A stretch of 64,000 nucleotides of DNA from Nocardia ninae NBRC 108245 (GTDB lineage Bacteria; Actinomycetota; Actinomycetes; Mycobacteriales; Mycobacteriaceae): the NCBI RefSeq assembly GCF_007990755.1, contig NZ_BJXA01000017.1, positions 62,001 to 126,000 of the forward strand. The letters run 5' to 3'. Position numbers and translations under genes: made by a program. The notes under the pieces were generated by a model that was not told the DNA's origin, did no database searches, and worked only from the letters and a program-made list of their open reading frames with translations. Below, one piece after another: positions 62,024-64,000 of this stretch. The first letter of the stretch is position 1; every line of letters starts with the position of its first letter.

Positions 62024-63580
62024 CTAGGAGGCGGGGACGTACCGCTCGCGGAGCTTGCGCTTGTACAACTTCCCGTTGGGGTCGCGGGGCAGCTCGGGCA
62101 GGTAGTCGACCGACTTGGGCATCTTGTACTTCGCCAATTGGGTTGCGGCGAAGGCGAGCAGCTCGGCGGTGAGCTCGTCGGTGCCCTCGATGCCTTCGGC
62201 GGGCTGGACGACGGCCTTGACCTCGGCGCCCCAATCCGGGTGCGGGATACCGAAGACCGCGACGTCGGCGACCTTGGGGTGGGTGATCAGGACGTTCTCG
62301 ATCTCGGCGGGGTAGATGTTCACCCCGCCGGACAGGATCAGGTCGGAGCGGCGGTCGTGCAGGTAGAGGTAGCCGTCCTCGTCGAGGTGGCCGATGTCGC
62401 CGACGGTGAACAGGTCGCCGACGCGCGAATCCTCGGTCTTGGCCTTGTCGTGGTGGTACTCGAAACTCGAAGCGCCCATCCGCATATAGACCAGGCCGGG
62501 CTCACCGGCGGGTACCTCCGAGCCGTCCTCCTCGCTGAGCACCTTGATCACCGACCACGGCCACGCCTTGCCTACCGAGCCCGGCTTCTGCAGCCACTCG
62601 GTCCCGTTGATCACCGTGCCGCCGCCCTCGGTGGCCGCGTAGTACTCGGTGACCGTCGGGCCCCACCACTCGAGCATCTTCCGCTTGGTCTCCTGCGGGC
62701 AGGGCGCGGCACCGTGCACCATGCTGCGCAGCGAGGACACGTCGTACTTGGCGCGCACCTCCTCGGGCAGCGCCAGCAGCCGATGGAACTGGGTGGGCAC
62801 CATGTGGCTGTGCGTCACCCGGTACTTGTCGATCAGCCGCAGCATTTCCTCGGCGTCCCAGCGATCCATCAGAACGAGCTTGTGCCCCAACTGAATCGAG
62901 ATGGTCGCGAAGTTCAGCACCGCGGTGTGATAGAGCGGCGACCCGCAGATGTGCACATGATCGTCGTACGGCGCGAGCCCGAACAGGCCGAAGAACGCAT
63001 TGGTGTGCGGCGGAACGACATCCGGGTCGGCGCCGGTGAGCGGGCGGCGAACGCCCTTGGGGCGCCCGGTGGTTCCGGAGGTGTAGAGCATCGGCGCGCC
63101 GGTGCTGCGGTCGGCCGGTCGCCCGGTGTCCGCGGCGCCCAGCCAGGCCACCGATTTGAAGCCGTCGATCTCACCCACCGAAAAGCGCGCCGCAGCAGGC
63201 AATCCCGCCTCATCGGCGGCGGCCTTGGCGGTGGCGGCGAAGCGATCGCTGGCCAGGAACGCCTTGGCCTCACTGTCCTGCAGGATGTAGGCGACCTCCG
63301 GGCCGGTGAGGTGCCAGTTCACCGCGACGATGTACAGCCCGGCCTGGTACGCCGCGAAGTAGGCGGCGATCGCCTCGACGCAGTTGTGCACCATGCTCAC
63401 CAGCACGTCGCCGGTTTCCAGACCGAGGCCGCGCAGGCCGGTGGCGTAGCGGTTGGCGAGGGTGGCCAATTCGCGATACGTCACCTCCCGGCCCGCCGGA
63501 TCGACCATGGCGATCCGATCGGGTTCGGCTTCGGCAATGTTCCACAGACCGAGAATTTTCACTGACTCCTGCGTCGTCAT
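62024..63580 (-). CDS. acyl-CoA ligase (FadD), KstR-controlled
   Basis: 518 residues from ATG 63578-63580 (MTTQESVKILGLWNIAEAEP). AMP-binding core MLYTSGTTGRPKGVRRPL, YYAATEGGGT, the hinge-region DLILSGGVNIYPAEIENVL and the catalytic Lys in PRDPNGKLYKRKLRERY. An exact KstR palindrome 12 bp upstream argues for a steroid or side-chain acid as substrate, like FadD17 near mycobacterial fadE26/27, but the family member cannot be fixed by eye. Confidence 0.88.
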   Translation of the reverse strand: MTTQESVKILGLWNIAEAEPDRIAMVDPAGREVTYRELATLANRYATGLRGLGLETGDVLVSMVHNCVEAIAAYFAAYQAGLYIVAVNWHLTGPEVAYILQDSEAKAFLASDRFAATAKAAADEAGLPAAARFSVGEIDGFKSVAWLGAADTGRPADRSTGAPMLYTSGTTGRPKGVRRPLTGADPDVVPPHTNAFFGLFGLAPYDDHVHICGSPLYHTAVLNFATISIQLGHKLVLMDRWDAEEMLRLIDKYRVTHSHMVPTQFHRLLALPEEVRAKYDVSSLRSMVHGAAPCPQETKRKMLEWWGPTVTEYYAATEGGGTVINGTEWLQKPGSVGKAWPWSVIKVLSEEDGSEVPAGEPGLVYMRMGASSFEYHHDKAKTEDSRVGDLFTVGDIGHLDEDGYLYLHDRRSDLILSGGVNIYPAEIENVLITHPKVADVAVFGIPHPDWGAEVKAVVQPAEGIEGTDELTAELLAFAATQLAKYKMPKSVDYLPELPRDPNGKLYKRKLRERYVPAS

Positions 63581-63591
63581 CTTACTGAATC

Positions 63592-63605
63592 TAGAACGTG
63601 TTCTA
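63592..63605. promoter_or_regulatory. KstR operator, perfect palindrome
   Basis: TAGAACGTGTTCTA is the KstR consensus with almost complete dyad symmetry. It lies 12 bp before the ligase start and overlaps the last codons of the upstream LLM oxidoreductase gene, so it would also sit in the path of read-through from that gene. Confidence 0.88.
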
Positions 63606-64000
63606 CATATCGACAAGGGGTGCGAGACGACGTAATTGCGCGACATCCGAAACCGACACCAACATCATGGTGACTCCGGCCGCCGACCAGACCCCGAGTT
63701 GCTTACGGACATGCTCTTCGTCGCCGATGATCGCGGTGTCCAGAATCAGCTCGTCCGGCACCGCGGCCGCCGCCTCGGCCTTCTTGCCCGCCTGGAACAG
63801 GCTGCCGATCTCGTCGACCTCCCGCTCGTAGCCCATCCGCCGATAGACCTGGGCGTGAAAATTCTGCTCCGGCGCGCCCATGCCGCCGATGTAGAGCGCC
63901 ATGATCCAGCGCATCCGCTCGAGCTCGCTCGCGGCGTCGTCGGTGATCACCACCTGACAGCTCGCGGCGATCTCGAAGTCCGCGCGCGACCGGCGCGCAC
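63603..64000 (-). CDS. LLM-class F420-dependent oxidoreductase, C-terminal part
   Basis: The frame is open from the window edge to the stop at 63603, giving about the last 132 residues. Typical luciferase-like end: WIMALYIGGMGAPEQNFHAQ, YRRMGYEREVDEIGSLFQAG, and a final GVTMMLVSVSDVAQLRRLA. It resembles the Rv3520c-type protein of the mycobacterial sterol locus. The active-site half lies outside the window. Confidence 0.82.
   Translation of the reverse strand, partial: ARRSRADFEIAASCQVVITDDAASELERMRWIMALYIGGMGAPEQNFHAQVYRRMGYEREVDEIGSLFQAGKKAEAAAAVPDELILDTAIIGDEEHVRKQLGVWSAAGVTMMLVSVSDVAQLRRLAPLVDM

Overview
The window reads as chromosomal DNA of a mycolic-acid actinomycete, most probably Nocardia. 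It is GC-rich and uses many GTG starts with 1- or 4-nt stop/start overlaps. It carries a complete mce4-type operon, an antigen-85-like esterase and otsA, and the gene order mce4 / hsd4A / fdxD / fadE26 / fadE27 and fadD19 / echA19 is the one known from mycobacteria and rhodococci. Species is not determinable from the sequence alone.

Left core (1-22.8 kb): end of a secreted lipase; a MarR regulator divergent from a cytoplasmic AmiC-like ligand-binding protein; purine genes scattered over the region (purQ-purS, purB, purD); a UPF0173 metallo-hydrolase; an M20 peptidase; glutamate decarboxylase; a DUF2334 deacetylase-like protein; oligopeptidase B; a NarL-type two-component pair; an antigen-85-like esterase; two HIT proteins; a VDES-motif protein with a duplicated 3' end; TetR, aminotransferase, LytM peptidase and PH-domain genes.

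Island (about 22.80-33.15 kb): this stretch lies between a complete tRNA-Thr(TGT) gene and a degenerate same-orientation copy of that tRNA's 3' half, about 10.3 kb away. A decayed tyrosine-integrase fragment lies just inside the tRNA end, so this looks like an old integrated element. It holds three divergent gene pairs, each a small ribbon-helix-helix (RHH) protein opposite an acidic helical protein of unknown function, plus a relic of a fourth. It also holds a Pro/Trp-rich membrane protein, a frameshifted GIY-YIG-like pseudogene, and an AbiE-type (type IV toxin-antitoxin) pair whose AbiEi half is fused to ten 32-residue Sel1/TPR-like repeats. Most genes here are insulated by long hairpins. 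The RHH pairs and the AbiEi-Sel1/AbiEii pair are the best candidates for something undescribed.

Right core (33.2-64 kb): orphan mbtH, an alpha/beta hydrolase, otsA and an OmpR-type two-component system lead to the mce4 cholesterol importer (yrbE4AB, mce4A-F, two Mce-associated proteins, all on the minus strand). The steroid side-chain genes follow: hsd4A, fdxD, fadE26, fadE27, fadD19, echA19, another acyl-CoA ligase and an F420/LLM oxidoreductase. Five sites matching the KstR operator (TnnAACnnGTTnnA; three exact, two with one mismatch) precede these units, tying uptake and degradation together. Interleaved with them are a TetR/FAD-monooxygenase pair with duplicated operators, a RelE-like toxin-antitoxin pair, a thioesterase flanked by duplicated fadD19 3' ends, and an ECF sigma factor with a SnoaL-like C-terminus.
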